Source: Beroe forskalii (Eukaryota > Ctenophora > Nuda > Beroida > Beroidae). Taken from it: a stretch of 64,000 nt of DNA. The position numbers and the translations under genes are program-made. The notes beneath the pieces are model-generated. The model searched no databases. It saw only the letters and a list, made by a program, of their open reading frames with translations, and was not told the DNA's origin. This document shows, piece after piece, positions 40,201 through 52,000 of this stretch (positions within the stretch are counted from its first letter, which is position 1; every line of letters begins with the position of its first letter). The DNA lies in the NCBI GenBank assembly GCA_011033025.1, contig WFMF01000183.1:248001-312000 (forward strand), written 5' to 3'.

Positions 40201-43200
40201 TCTCAACTGGAGTTCCTGTGCAATCTTCTTCTTCTTGAAGAGGTAAGAGGGTCCATGACACTTCCTTGTGGAACTCCCTTTAGTTCTGCTATTATGTGCT
40301 ACTTGTGCTTGCTGATTCAATAATTTGGTGATGGACGAATGGAACAGGCTTTTAATTAAAGCTATCAGATATGTGTCTCCATGTTCAATGATTCTGCTTC
40401 TGTGTAAAAAGCTAACTTTTCCCCCGTTTAGGGGCTGCCTGTGGGGACTGCTCTGCTAGATTACCTCTACGAAACAGCTGAAATGCTCACATTCTCACCC
40501 TTCTCCAAACTCATGTTAACTCTGCTGAGATCAGCTCTCCGTCCTTATGTCAAGTCAGTGTGCTAATCTGCTAATTGGTATATGTACCTGAATCATATTC
40601 CTCATAACGTTTCGAGTTTTGGAACGGCAAATCCGTATTTAGCGAAGATGCAATGCCTACCCTAAAAAAGGTAGTTTTTACATTTTTTTCCGTCACCTTT
40701 TCAACCATCACATATTGGCAGGTTTCTGCAGCTGTGGATGTGTGAGGGGATGGTGTGGGATGACTGGTGCGAGTTCAACATATCCCCTCATCCCGAGTGG
40801 CTGAGCAACAAGGACTACCTCTACTGGCAGGTAAAATTTGTACAGCAGCCTTGATCAATGAACATGAAAACATATCACATTTGAGACCTGGGCATATTGA
40901 ACAGTGAATGAGACCAATGATATTCCGAAAAACGCTGGAGTATTTTTATGGCATGTTTAAGATCGGTTGTTAGATGTCTCATTTCTACCACAGTACGGTT
41001 ACACGGAGAGGGACGGTGTCAAACTCCCCGGTTTTCTGTCAGATCTCAGTGAACAGCTCGTTAACACCGGGAAACTCATCAACCTCCTACGTCTTTGTGT
41101 ACCAAAGGTGAGGAACCATCAAATCATAAAGTTATGTGCTTTACTTTACTCATAAAGTTAGTGCTTCACTCATAAAGTGATGTGCTTTACTTCCATCCCA
41201 CTGCTATTCTAACCGAAATGATCTCCTAATTCTCTCTCATTTCAGCACCCGTTGAACCAGTCTAAGTTCCAGCCCCCGAAGTCCCCATCACATTCCATGA
41301 TGACAACATAAAGCGCATCTTGGGGAAGTGGGCCTCTTACAAAGACTCTGTCGAGAGGTTTTATACCCACTTTCGTTCGATCTAGATTCAACTCAACGGA
41401 TTTGAATTTTCCTCATATTTGTTGTAAGGTCTTGAGAGCTTGAGACTGGACGCTTTATAAGTTATTATTTTGGCACTCATGCCTTTTATCATTACTTTAT
41501 TAACAAACTAACTTATAGATGAAGTTATAACGCCCTTCCTTGACAGTGAGTTGAAGATGCAAGCAGCAGAAAGGGAGATGGCACTGAAGGTTGAGGAGGA
41601 AGAGAGGATACAGAGACTGTTGGAGGCTAAGGAGGACTCCAAAAGAAGGTATCATGGAGATATCACTCGAGGAGAACTTTGATTTGAACTTCAGCCCGTT
41701 TTACTTGGGAATGGACCCCCAGGAAGACTTATAGTGCCAATTCTGCGCTAGTATGCATAGCGAATTCCATAACTAGACATCTGTTAGATTTAAATGCCTC
41801 ATTAATTATCAATCCAGAGTTAATCTGGTTTGATGACTTTGATTCTCAATAATTTAATTAGTAAATACTCTCATGTTTGAATCAACTAACCCCTCTTTCC
41901 CGCAGGATAGCGCTGATAATGGAGGAGGCTGGAGAACTGCGGGCAGTAGTACAGAGTAACAAGCGGCAGGAGTTAGTGAGGCTACAGGACCAGATGGTAG
42001 AGAAGGCTGAGGAGAGGGCTGCTTTACTGGAGAAGGAGAGGAGGGAGGATAGGGAGCGGATAGAGAGGAACCAGACACAGCAATACGAGGTGAGGACTAG
42101 GACTCAAAATTAAAAAAAACAACAACAACAACAACAACGAAAACAAAAAACTTTTTTTACTTAGTTATTTTAACAGTCCACTTCTTATCATTTTTGTGAA
42201 ATTAGTTGGTCCTAACATTGCTTATTTCCTCAGCTGGTAGCTAAGGTACGGTCCCAACTAGAGGAATACTACGCTTCCCTAACCCGAGAGAAGGCAAGAG
42301 AAGAGAGACGTAGTCTGTGGAGAATACAGAGGATGAAGCTCAATAGACTGAGAAGAGCTCACTACATGGTGGAGATGAACAAGCTCAATAGGGAGATGAG
42401 GGACAAGTTGGAGGGGAGAAGTGTGGTTAGTGGAGGAGAGATAATGGAGAGAAGTGGAATTGTTATAGGTCCTGAGAGGGGGAGTGTGGTATCGAGTGGG
42501 GTAGATTCAGAGGAGGCTTTGCCCGGTGTAACTGAGAGAAAAACTTGGGAGAAACCTGTGGATATTGAAATAAGGGTAGATGAAGCCACGGATGATAGTG
42601 TTTCAGATGAAGCAATCTCAGATAGTGTTGTCTCAGATGGCGTTTCTGTAGTTGCAAGCAAGGAATCAGTTGTCAACCCGCCAGCCAACAAAGAAGCTTT
42701 GTCTGATGACACAGGAAATGCACCTGGCATGATTGATAGCAGTGGTACAGAAGGCGCCAGTTCAACTAGCGCTGTTGGGCTTGAACCATCAGATACTGCT
42801 GGAAAGGATAGCAGTGAGGTGGTACCGGGAGATACCACCGATGGCATTGCAGCAGAGGGTGACACTGCGGTGGAAGGAGGAATCCTTCCTCTCGAGAATA
42901 AAGATAGCGAAGTGACTCCTGACGAGAATAAAGATAGCGTAGTGACTCCAGATGTCGACACTCAACCATCTGATGATCCAAAAGAAGGAGAGTCTCTCTC
43001 AGAGACTGACCCTATCGTAGATCCAGAGAATGTTGACATTGCCATGATCTCTGACGATGATTCCGAGATATCCTTCACTATCCATGATGCAGTGCCGGAA
43101 GAAGATCAGGCTTCAGAGAAGTCAGCCAGTACCCCTGAGCCTTTGAAGTCTGCCAGTACATCTGTGCCTTTAGAGTTAGCCAGTACCCCTGATACTGCGA

Positions 43201-46200
43201 ATGAAGTCAGGAAGTTTGAGCCTGATGGCGAGATGAAGGATCTTCTTTACAATAATAATGACTCTGAAAACACCGAACAGCCCGCTGAAATAGTTGAAGA
43301 TTCTGAGATGAAGAGGCTGCTAAGTTCAGATAGCGACTCCAAGTCAGACCCACACATAGAAAAGGATTATGAGCCAAAAGGCCAAGCCAAGGAATTGCTT
43401 TACCCTGAAAATCAGGACAGTGCTTCAGTGGAACATTCTGAGAAAGCTTTTGAACCAGATGGTCAGATGAAGGACTTGCTTTATTCCCAAGTTAGTGAGC
43501 AACAACCCCACACTGTTCTTTACAACGAGCCAGCAGGCCAAATGAAAGACTTAATTTATTCTGAAGCTACTCAACGCCAGCTACACACTGTTCTTTACAA
43601 CGAACCTGCAGGCCAAATGAAGGAGTTGCTTTATTCTGAAGCTAATCAACGTCAGCCCCACACCGTTACTTACAACGAGCCTGCAGGCCAAATGAAGGAG
43701 TTGCTTTACTCTAAATCCAACGAACAGAAACCCCACACTGTAACGTACAACGAACCACCCGGCCAAATGAAGGAGCTGCTTTACAGTGGTGTAGAACAGG
43801 ATAGTGGGATAGAAACATCTGTTGGGGAAGTGACAAAGTCTTATGTTGTCAGCAGTGAGACCTCTGTTGGTGATGTTACAAAGTCTTATGTTGTCAGCAG
43901 TGAGACCTCTGTTGGTGATGTTACAAAGTCTTATGTTGTCAGCAGTGAGCTGATGAATACTTCTTTCAGTGACTCAGAGTCTAGATTCAGTAAGTAAATA
44001 GATTATCTAAGTTTATTCTAGATTTAGTCTAGATTCAGTAAGTAAATAGATTATCTAAGTTTATTCATGTTTTCCTACCTTGATTGAGTTTTTCATTGCC
44101 ATCGAATTCTTCTTATTTTCATCTAAATTTGTACGTGACTACAGGTATTTCAGTAATATTCAATGGCTTTACCACAACTAATATCATTTTCTAGGTGACT
44201 CAGCCCAACTAATATTTTATAGGTGACTCAGGCGTGTTTAGTGTAGATGAGCAGATAGAATACATGAAGAAAGCTTTCCCAGAGGTCAACGCTAAGCCTA
44301 ACCCCAACATAATGACTGATAGACTCAACAGATACTACATTCCCAATAAGATTATCAAGGAGGAAGGTAGGCGAGATGTGTTAAAGTTAAGATTTGTCGT
44401 ACGCAGGACTTGTGTTTCTTTAGATTCATACTATTTGAGTATTTGATCAATTCAGTAAATTTAGCTTATCGATTTTTGAATAATCCGCAAATATCCCAAA
44501 TTCTATCTATCTATCTATCTAACCCCATTACCACAGGTGAGGTAGATGAGCAGCGAAGTTTGAACGTTATTCTACAACGCCTCATCTTACAGCCCTTCCT
44601 AATCCAGTGTAATCTAGTGAACACTGCTGCTACTATGTACTTCTTTCAGGAACTCAAAATACACCAACACTTCGATGCGCTCAGGTTGGTTTTGTTTCTT
44701 CAAAAAGCATTGCATTCATTCATGGGGGGGGGGGGCAAATAGGGGTTGAATTTTTGGGAGTTTATGGGGCTTGCCTTTCAAATCTTATAAACTTGCCCAT
44801 CTCTCAATTTGAAATAAGTGAATTTGTTTGCTACTGCTGTTCTTTTCAGATCCTACTTGTGCATGAATGACGGTATGTTCGGAGACACATTGTCCAAAGG
44901 AATTTTCAGAATGGTGAGTTGTTTTTTTCTTTTTTGAAATTACAATAGTGAGAAGTGACTCACTTTTTTTCTTCATCAACAGAGTTACAAAATGATGGTC
45001 ATTGGAATATGTTTCGTCATCATTTCAGATTGATAGTGGTACAGACATTACATCAGCACCAGCTAAACTAAACGCTGTTCTAGACGAAGCAATGGAATGC
45101 TCTAAGATTAACAGCCGCCTTTCTCTGGAATGCGTTGGCAATCAAGGTGAATACTGAATGACTGCTTTTCAGGTTCTTCGAAGATCAACCGTAGTTTTTC
45201 CATAGGTTGCATCATAGCTAATTTGGTCTTAGAAGGTCCACCTTAGAGCCATAAATTGTACCTTAGAGTTCCTCCTGACTGCCATGGATTGTGTCATTTC
45301 ATCCCAAGAGTTTTGGACAGCCCTTACCCGATAGAGGCTGAAGTTAAACGAGGCGATTCTTTCAATCCAAAATTCAATGTAATAAAAGTGATATATTTTC
45401 AAATGGTAGCACATTTGTAAAGCGCCTTACCGCCTGACATGTGTCACAATTTGCCAATTCGGTCACAATTTCGCCGAATTTGCTTTTGTTTCCGTAGCGC
45501 GCGACGTCTCGTTCTCATAAAGACAAAATTTTGTTAACTTGACCAAAAACAGAAAGTGCCGCGCGCAGCGACCGCCTTTGCGATTCGAGAGGGAGTTTTC
45601 CGTTTGATTATCGCACTGGATTCCTCAAGTTTAATCATTCCTGTCTTATTTTCAGTTAGCGAAGATGTGCTGGATTGCTTGGTTTTAAGATACGACTTGG
45701 ATTGGCCAAGCAACATAATCATCAATGACAACACTCTCTTCAAATACAACGAGGTAGGGGCTTTGAAATGGTACCTTACAAGTTACACTTGTTTCACTTA
45801 GGCATATCTCTTCTCTTATTTTGCTTCCCTGAAACTCTGTTAATCGATGCTTTCTGCTCACTGCAAGTTTTCAATCTCTGTTATTTTCAGATATTTAAAT
45901 TTCTGCTGAAGCTCAAACATGGCTGTTACATGCTGGACAAGATTTGGTTCCTGCTTGGGTAAGATTCACCAAATAACTTATCAGTTGTCTGATTATTTAC
46001 TGTGATATCGATTCAAAAGCAATAATTGATTGAAAATAGCGAACCTTTTTAACTCCCTCCCCCACTTTCAGTTCTATAGATAAGCGAGGCGGCTCCCCCC
46101 AAATGAGACGACTACAAACCTACCGTTACGAGGTAGCGCAGTTCCTTCACGCCGTACAGATCTACATGACTCATCAACTGCACAACATTTCGTGGCATGA

Positions 46201-47182
46201 GCTGCAGTCTCAGCTCAGGACTGTGGATAGCGTGTCAAAGTTACAGCAAGTCCATGAGGCCTACGTCAATAACGCTATGGAGAGGTATTTTTGAAATGTC
46301 ACGAACTTTTGTAAGACTCAACCACAGTGTTGGACTGAACTGTAATGATTCAAGGAACTATCATGGTTGATTGGACTGAGGATAAGAACACCAGCCTACT
46401 TCTCACAAAAACAACACATTGTTATCATTCTTGTACAGCCTCAAATTACAACTAATCATTAACCCTTGCAGGCTGTTGTTAGGTGAAACCACGAAGGCTC
46501 CTCACCAGATCATTCTCAAGATATTCAAACACGTGACCTTGTTCCTGAGACTCTTAGAACGGGGTCCTTTCACTGAGGATTTCAGAGGGTTTCACACCCA
46601 TCCCAACTTTGATAAGATAATACAACACCATGAGGACTTCAAGAAACAAGCTATATTCGTCCTCAAAGGTAAGTTGGGTCTTGAGAACTCCCAGAAACCA
46701 GTGTTTACGTGTTGGGAACTCCCCAACACCCAAGCTGGAGTTTTGGTACCCTATCCTTACCATGTTTATTGGTATGATAGCCTTAATTTTTCGTGAAAAA
46801 GGTGAGTTATGATTGATGTAAATGTATGACAATGTAATTTTCAGTTGCTGAGAGTTCTAACAATTCCGGCTACAAACCCTACATTGACGAGTTCACCCTA
46901 AGACTTGACTTCAACGACTACTACCGGTCCAGTACTGTACGCAGTAGGAAGAGCGCACTTGGGCTTAACACGATTGGTATCTCTAGAAACCAGGGTGGTT
47001 TACATGGTAACCAGGGTGGTTCACATGGTAACCAGGGTGGTAACACGAGTGGTAAATATCTGATTAACAGTTTAAGTAGCCCGGCTAATAATAACCTGGT
47101 AAGCAAATCACTGACAAATAGCAGGAATAGTAGCCGCAATAGTCCTGGACATACATTGACTAGTAAATCAATGAATTTCTAA
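37225..47182 (+). CDS. TUBGCP6: Gamma-tubulin complex component 6 (GCP6)
   Basis: At least 25 exons. Early ones are about 37225-37395, 37542-37665, 37849-38099, 38246-38514 and 38718-38873. The first and fifth borders are tentative. DLWEAAL-, PYLTEAG-, HGYVLISKE- and LWRIQR-type blocks of human GCP6 have counterparts: ELWEQAFADMD (39040), AYLSESGPATYTRLC (39250), YGYTERDGVKLPGFL (40993) and SLWRIQRMKLNRLR (42316). The C-terminal GRIP2 region is LDWPSNIIINDNTLFKYNE (45700), IFKFLLKLKH (45892), RLQTYRYEVAQFLHAVQIYM (46110), LGETTKAPHQIILKIFKHVT (46480) and LRLDFNDYYRS (46900). The stop is at 47180. GCP6 seeds assembly of the gamma-tubulin ring complex at centrosomes. A 554-codon exon (42235-43997) forms an acidic linker with repeats. 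The exon at 41246 needs a one-base shift in a C run (about 41277) to continue, which may be a sequencing error. Confidence 0.93.
43200..43960 (+). repeat. In-frame protein repeats in the GCP6 linker
   Basis: About eight units of roughly 24-27 residues have a core of EP-x-G-Q-M-K-(D/E)-LLYS, ending in YNEPAGQMKELLYS copies. They are followed by three copies of a 15-residue unit (ETSVGDVTKSYVVSS). DNA identity is highest in the last four units and in the 45-bp triplet, so those expanded most recently. Human GCP6 also carries a tandem repeat in the same linker, but of unrelated sequence. Confidence 0.93.
45420..45620. other. CpG-rich patch inside a GCP6 intron
   Basis: The intron before exon 45655 is mostly AT-rich but holds GCGCGCGACGTCTCG and CCGCGCGCAGCG. 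No exon is seen in it. It may be a remnant of the same CpG-rich dispersed repeats as at 3.7, 14.8, 23.9 and 53.0 kb. Confidence 0.3.
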
Positions 47183-47796
47183 TTCGGTACAGAAATATAT
47201 ATGTTTTTACATTTTTTTATCTTTTTACTGGAAAACTGTGATTTTTTACATTTTACATGGCTAAATAGGTTATGAACAATGCTGCAACATACACTTAACG
47301 GATACATTTATGCTGTATGTACACGGTTTTATACGTAGAACTTGTTTTATTTGATGATTTAGGGATATTTAACTTTAATCTATGATGCTGTAAACTATGT
47401 ACATTATTTAAAACTATTTGATATCATGAGCTATGAACTGTAAATCAGCGAATGGCAATCTTTTATATTATATTGTATTTGATATTGCATTTTATTAACG
47501 TTTAACTTACATTGAGTATGCTTTGCAAAATGGTTCACTGTCACTTTAGTCATGTTATCAACGTGTTTTTGATGTTTCATGAATCACGTTGATCACAACT
47601 TACTGACCATCATCAGTTTCTCGATTACTTAATTTGTTGCTCATCACTGCCATAATGGTGTCAAAGAATGAGAGCAGCGTTTTCACGAGTACAATATGCC
47701 ACTTTTGTTAGTTATTATCAGCTCTTGTTAAATCGTTTCGATAATGATGTAGCTATAGCCATTGCTTCTAACTCTGTTCCTTCCCCAGAGCTCACT
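47183..47796. other. GCP6 3' end and spacer
   Basis: AT-rich 3' flank of TUBGCP6 without an exact AATAAA that I can place with confidence. The first exon of the LEM gene follows, with CCCAG directly before the likely start region at 47790. Confidence 0.35.
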
Positions 47797-48900
47797 ATGT
47801 CCAAGAGACGTCAGACAATCTCCGCTATCCATGTGTCAGATAAGAAGAAGGTTCGTGTAGACAACACAGAGGAGGAGGGGGAGGAGGTGGACTCAACCAC
47901 TCCGGTCTCGGAACTGTCGGATAAACAGATCAGAGCGTGCATGGTGAAGTACGGGGAAAACTCCAGGTAGGTGATATACTCATTTCATCGTGTCACAGCT
48001 ATTTCCTTTTTATGACCACAATCCAGAACAAAAAGTTATAAGATAAATGACTTATTAGATAAAAATCTGTCGGATAGTAATACGGATGCGAAATTTCAAA
48101 TAATTCAAAGTTCCCGGAATGTGCTACTAACTGCCTTCCCCCCAGGTCCCGTCATACCATCTACACGACCTTTCTACGAGAAGTTGATAGAGAAATACAG
48201 GAACAACGAGATCCCTCCTAAAAAGCCCTCCCCTCCTAGAACCTCTCTTCCTGGAAACACCAACAAGAAACCATCCCTCCTTCCAAGAAACCATCCCCTC
48301 CTCCTAAGAAAGCGTCTCCTCCCCCCAAACCATGCAATCAATCCACCCCTGCCCGGCCCTCCAGCAACATACGTCCAGACACCAACAAGAGTACTCGTGG
48401 CAGGAAACCCAGGAAGGCAGTGCTGACTGATGACGATAGTCCGGAACCACTGGAAGCACCACGGGAGGAGGAATGTGTTAAGATAGAGTCGCTGCCTGAT
48501 CCACCTCCGAGTGCGCTGAAAGTACCGCAAATAAACACCCCTAAAACTAAACGAACCCCGGTGAAGGGAGGGGAGCAGCCCCAGGGGGAGATGATGCCGG
48601 TCAGTAAAATGTCTAACAAGCAGTTGAGAGATGAGCTGGTAGGTCTAGGCGAGACTCCAGGACCTGTCAACAATCTCAATAGGAAACTGTATGAGGAGTT
48701 GGTGGAGAAGAAGAGGAGAGGTGACAGTGGGAAGAGTGGGAGTGGAGGAAGTGGAAGAGGGGGAGCGAATGGGAGTGGAATGAGACTGAGTTCCATCAAC
48801 GAGTCTCCTATCGGGTTCTCAACCAGGATAGATGATAAGAGTTCCGGTGGATTCAGTAATGGGGCACGTAACCAGACGGCTAAAGTCAAGGAAGAAGAGA
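47797..48900 (+). CDS. Protein with two LEM-type domains
   Basis: Exon 1 starts at ATG 47797 (MSKRRQTISAIHVSDKKK, basic). It has an acidic stretch and then the first LEM helix, VSELSDKQIRACMVKYGE, ending near 47968. Exon 2 (from about 48147) completes it with PVIPSTRPFYEKLIEKYR. A Pro/Lys-rich linker follows, then a second LEM domain near 48600-48710 (KMSNKQLRDELVGLGETPGP, NRKLYEELVEKKR). LEM domains bind BAF (BANF1) and tether chromatin at the inner nuclear envelope; paired LEM domains occur in LAP2. The linker changes frame in a KKPSPP repeat near 48267, where one C appears missing. The phase across intron 1 also fails by one base. No membrane segment is seen in these exons, so it may continue into the exons after 49035. 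Confidence 0.72.
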
Positions 48901-49034
48901 TCTTTTGTCCTTTTCGCCGTGTTCCAAAAATATCTGTTATTTCTCCATTGTTAAATAATCACTTAATCAATACTATGAGAATTATGGGGTCGCAGGCCTG
49001 CGGTTGAGTCAATTCGCCTAACCATCCATTGATC

Positions 49035-52000
49035 TCCAGAAGAGAAGCTGGCCCCAGTGCTAGAAGACTACCCTGATGAGTGTATGGATGTTGACCCCTC
49101 GCTCTGCATCTCATACGCCAAGCTCCCATACCAGAAGACACGGCGGAGCATCTGCAAGGTATGAAATGAGTTGGTGTTTTCCCGGAAGGTAGTATGGACC
49201 AATGACTAGAACACTGAACAGCTTTCCTCAGTGCTTCAGTGACAACAGCGTTTCACCAAAAATCTGATCCTGTCCATAGATGTATATTTTATACGCTACC
49301 TGTGCCATGACCTTCCACCCATCTCCACCCCCAGGCTGAGTTTACGCACACTGACTTTGTAGTAATCCATCCCTTCTCCACCCCCAGACTGAGTTTACGC
49401 ACACTGACTTTGTAGTAATCTAAGGTCTCCCCCAGGCTGAGTTTACGCACACTGACTTTGTAGTAATCCACCCCTTCTCCACCCCAGGCTGAGTTTACGC
49501 ACACTGACTTTGTAGTAGGCTGAGTTTGCACATCCTTTACCCCTTCTCCACCCCAGGCTGAGTTTACGCACACTGACTTTGTAGTAATCCACCCATCCCC
49601 CAGGCTGTTTACGCACACTGACTTTGTAATCCACCCCACCCCAGGCTGGTTTACACTGACTGTAGTAATCCACCCCTCCCCCAGGCTACGAGTTTACGCA
49701 CACTGACTTTGTAGTAATCCACCCCTCCCCCAGGCTAAGTTTACGCACACTGACTTTGTAGTAATCCATCCCTTCTCCTCCCCCAGGCTGAGTTTACGCA
49801 CACTGACTTTGTAGTAATCCATCCCTTCTCCACCCCCAGGCTGAGTTTACGCACACTGACTTGTAATCCACCCCTCCCCCAGGCTGATTTTACGCACACT
49901 GACTATGTAGTAATCCACCCCTTCTCCTCCCCAGGCTGAGTTTACGCACACTGACTTTGTAGTAATCCACCCTATCTCCCCCAGGCTGAGTTTACGCACA
50001 CTGACTTTGTAGTAATCCACCCCACCCCCAGGCTGAGTTTACGCACACTGACTTCGTAGTAATCCACCCCTCCCCCAGGCTGAGTTTACGCACACTGACT
50101 TTGTAGTAATCCACCCCTCCCCCAGGCTAAGTTTACGCACACTGACTTTGTAGTAATCCATCCCTTCTCCTCCCCCAGGCTGAGTTTACGCACACTGACT
50201 TTGTAGTAATCCATCCCTTCTCCACCCCCAGGCTGAGTTTACGCACACTGACTTCGTAGTAATCCACCCCTCCCCCAGACTGAGTTTACGCACACTGACT
50301 TTGTAGTAATCCACCCCTTCTCCACCCCCAGACTGAGTTTACGCACACTGACTTTGTAGTAATCCATCCCTCCCCCAGGCTGAGTTTACGCACACTGACT
50401 TTGTAGTAATCCACCCATCTCCCCCAGGCTGAGTTTACGCACACTGACTTTGTAGTAATCCACCCCTCCCCCAGACTGAGTTTACGCACACTGACTTTGT
50501 AGTAATCCACCCCTTCCCCAGGCTGATTTTACGCACACTGACTATGTAGTAATCCACCCCTTCTCCTCCCCCAGGCTGAGTTTACGCACACTGACTTTGT
50601 AGTAATCCATCCCTTCTCCACCCCCAGGCTGAGTTTACGCACACTGACTTTGTAGTAATCCATCCCTTCTCCACCCCCAGGCTGAGTTTACGCACACTGA
50701 CTTTGTAGTAATCCACCCCTCCCCCAGGCTGATTTTACGCACACTGACTATGTAGTAATCCACCCCTTCTCCACCCCCAGGCTGAGTTTACGCACACTGA
50801 CTTTGTAGTAATCCATCCCTTTTCCACCCCCAGGCTGAGTTTACGCACACTGACTTTGTAGTAATCCACCCCTTCTCCACCCCCTCCCCGCGTCCCTCCT
50901 TCTACCACGGACTAAAGCTCAGCGGAGCTCAGGCAGTGGTGCTGGAGGACGCGTCCACTGGAGCTCTGGTTAATGCAGTACAGGCAGCAAAGGGTAGTGT
51001 AAAGGTCTACGGGGGTGAGTTGAGATTTAAACCGGAAAATCTAATGCGAGGTTTGTAGCAATTTTTTGTGAGCTATTTGACAGCTATGTGCTGAAAACAC
51101 TAAATAGAGAACTTCGGGAAAAATTGGACAAATCAAATGGGGGGGGTAAATAAGCGAGTTTGAAAATTGACGCAGACCATGGCTCCACTCAGAAGAAAAC
51201 GTACCCTTGTTTTGTTCCAGGAGTTACCGTGCTGTCAGTGAAAGAGGCCCGAGCAGCTGTAGGGAACGCCATACAGTGCGGGTGTGATGCTGTGGTCCTC
51301 AAGCTCTGCAACACCAAGTGCTCCAATCCGTCAGCTATTGCTGCGTCAATAAAACAGGTAAAGGTCACACCCAGCATTCCAGGTAAATAATGAGGTATCG
51401 CTGGTACAGAAGCTCACAGTATTCCTCGTGTTATCTGGTAATACTCTCATTTAACTCATTTACCGGTCATATGAAAGTATTTCAAGAACCCCTGGTCCAG
51501 TTCCGGAACCCTGGCTGACGGCTGAACCCCAGATGACCCAACAATTAACTTATTCCAGATTGCTGCGTCAATAAAACTGGTTCTGTATATTTTGCTGCAT
51601 CAATGACAATATCACTCAATCAGACGGCTACACCCTTAGCTCAGGCCGGGGGGGGGGGGGCATCAACGGACCTGCCTTACCTAACCAGTAACCTTGACTT
51701 ATCCGAACTTATTCCAGATTATGGAGGGGTTTATGACAGTCTCCTATTTCTACTCCCACAACCCAGCGACATCTGCCTGCCCTGTCCGGATATCTAAAGA
51801 ACTTTTAGAGTGAGTTCTAGCTAGGAATTCTAGAACTTTTAGAGTGAGTTAGATTTCTCTAGGTATCCTGACACAAGCCACCTCGACGTTCACATTCAGT
51901 CGAGAATTAAGAATAAGTCGAGATTTGGTCGAGATTCCCTCATGATTTGGTAGAGATTCCCTCATGATTTGGTCGAGATTTGGTCGAGACATGTTGAGGT

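Noticed and set aside
42362-42961. 199-aa minus-strand ORF
   Set aside because: Antisense shadow of the long GCP6 linker exon; low-complexity Ser/Thr/Leu composition.
48338-48889. 183-aa minus-strand ORF
   Set aside because: Antisense shadow of the LEM-domain exon.
49289-50510. Repeats resembling a CRISPR array (regular units of about 50 bp)
   Set aside because: There are no unique spacers, the whole unit is repeated, the setting is a eukaryotic intron, and the unit equals the next exon's start.
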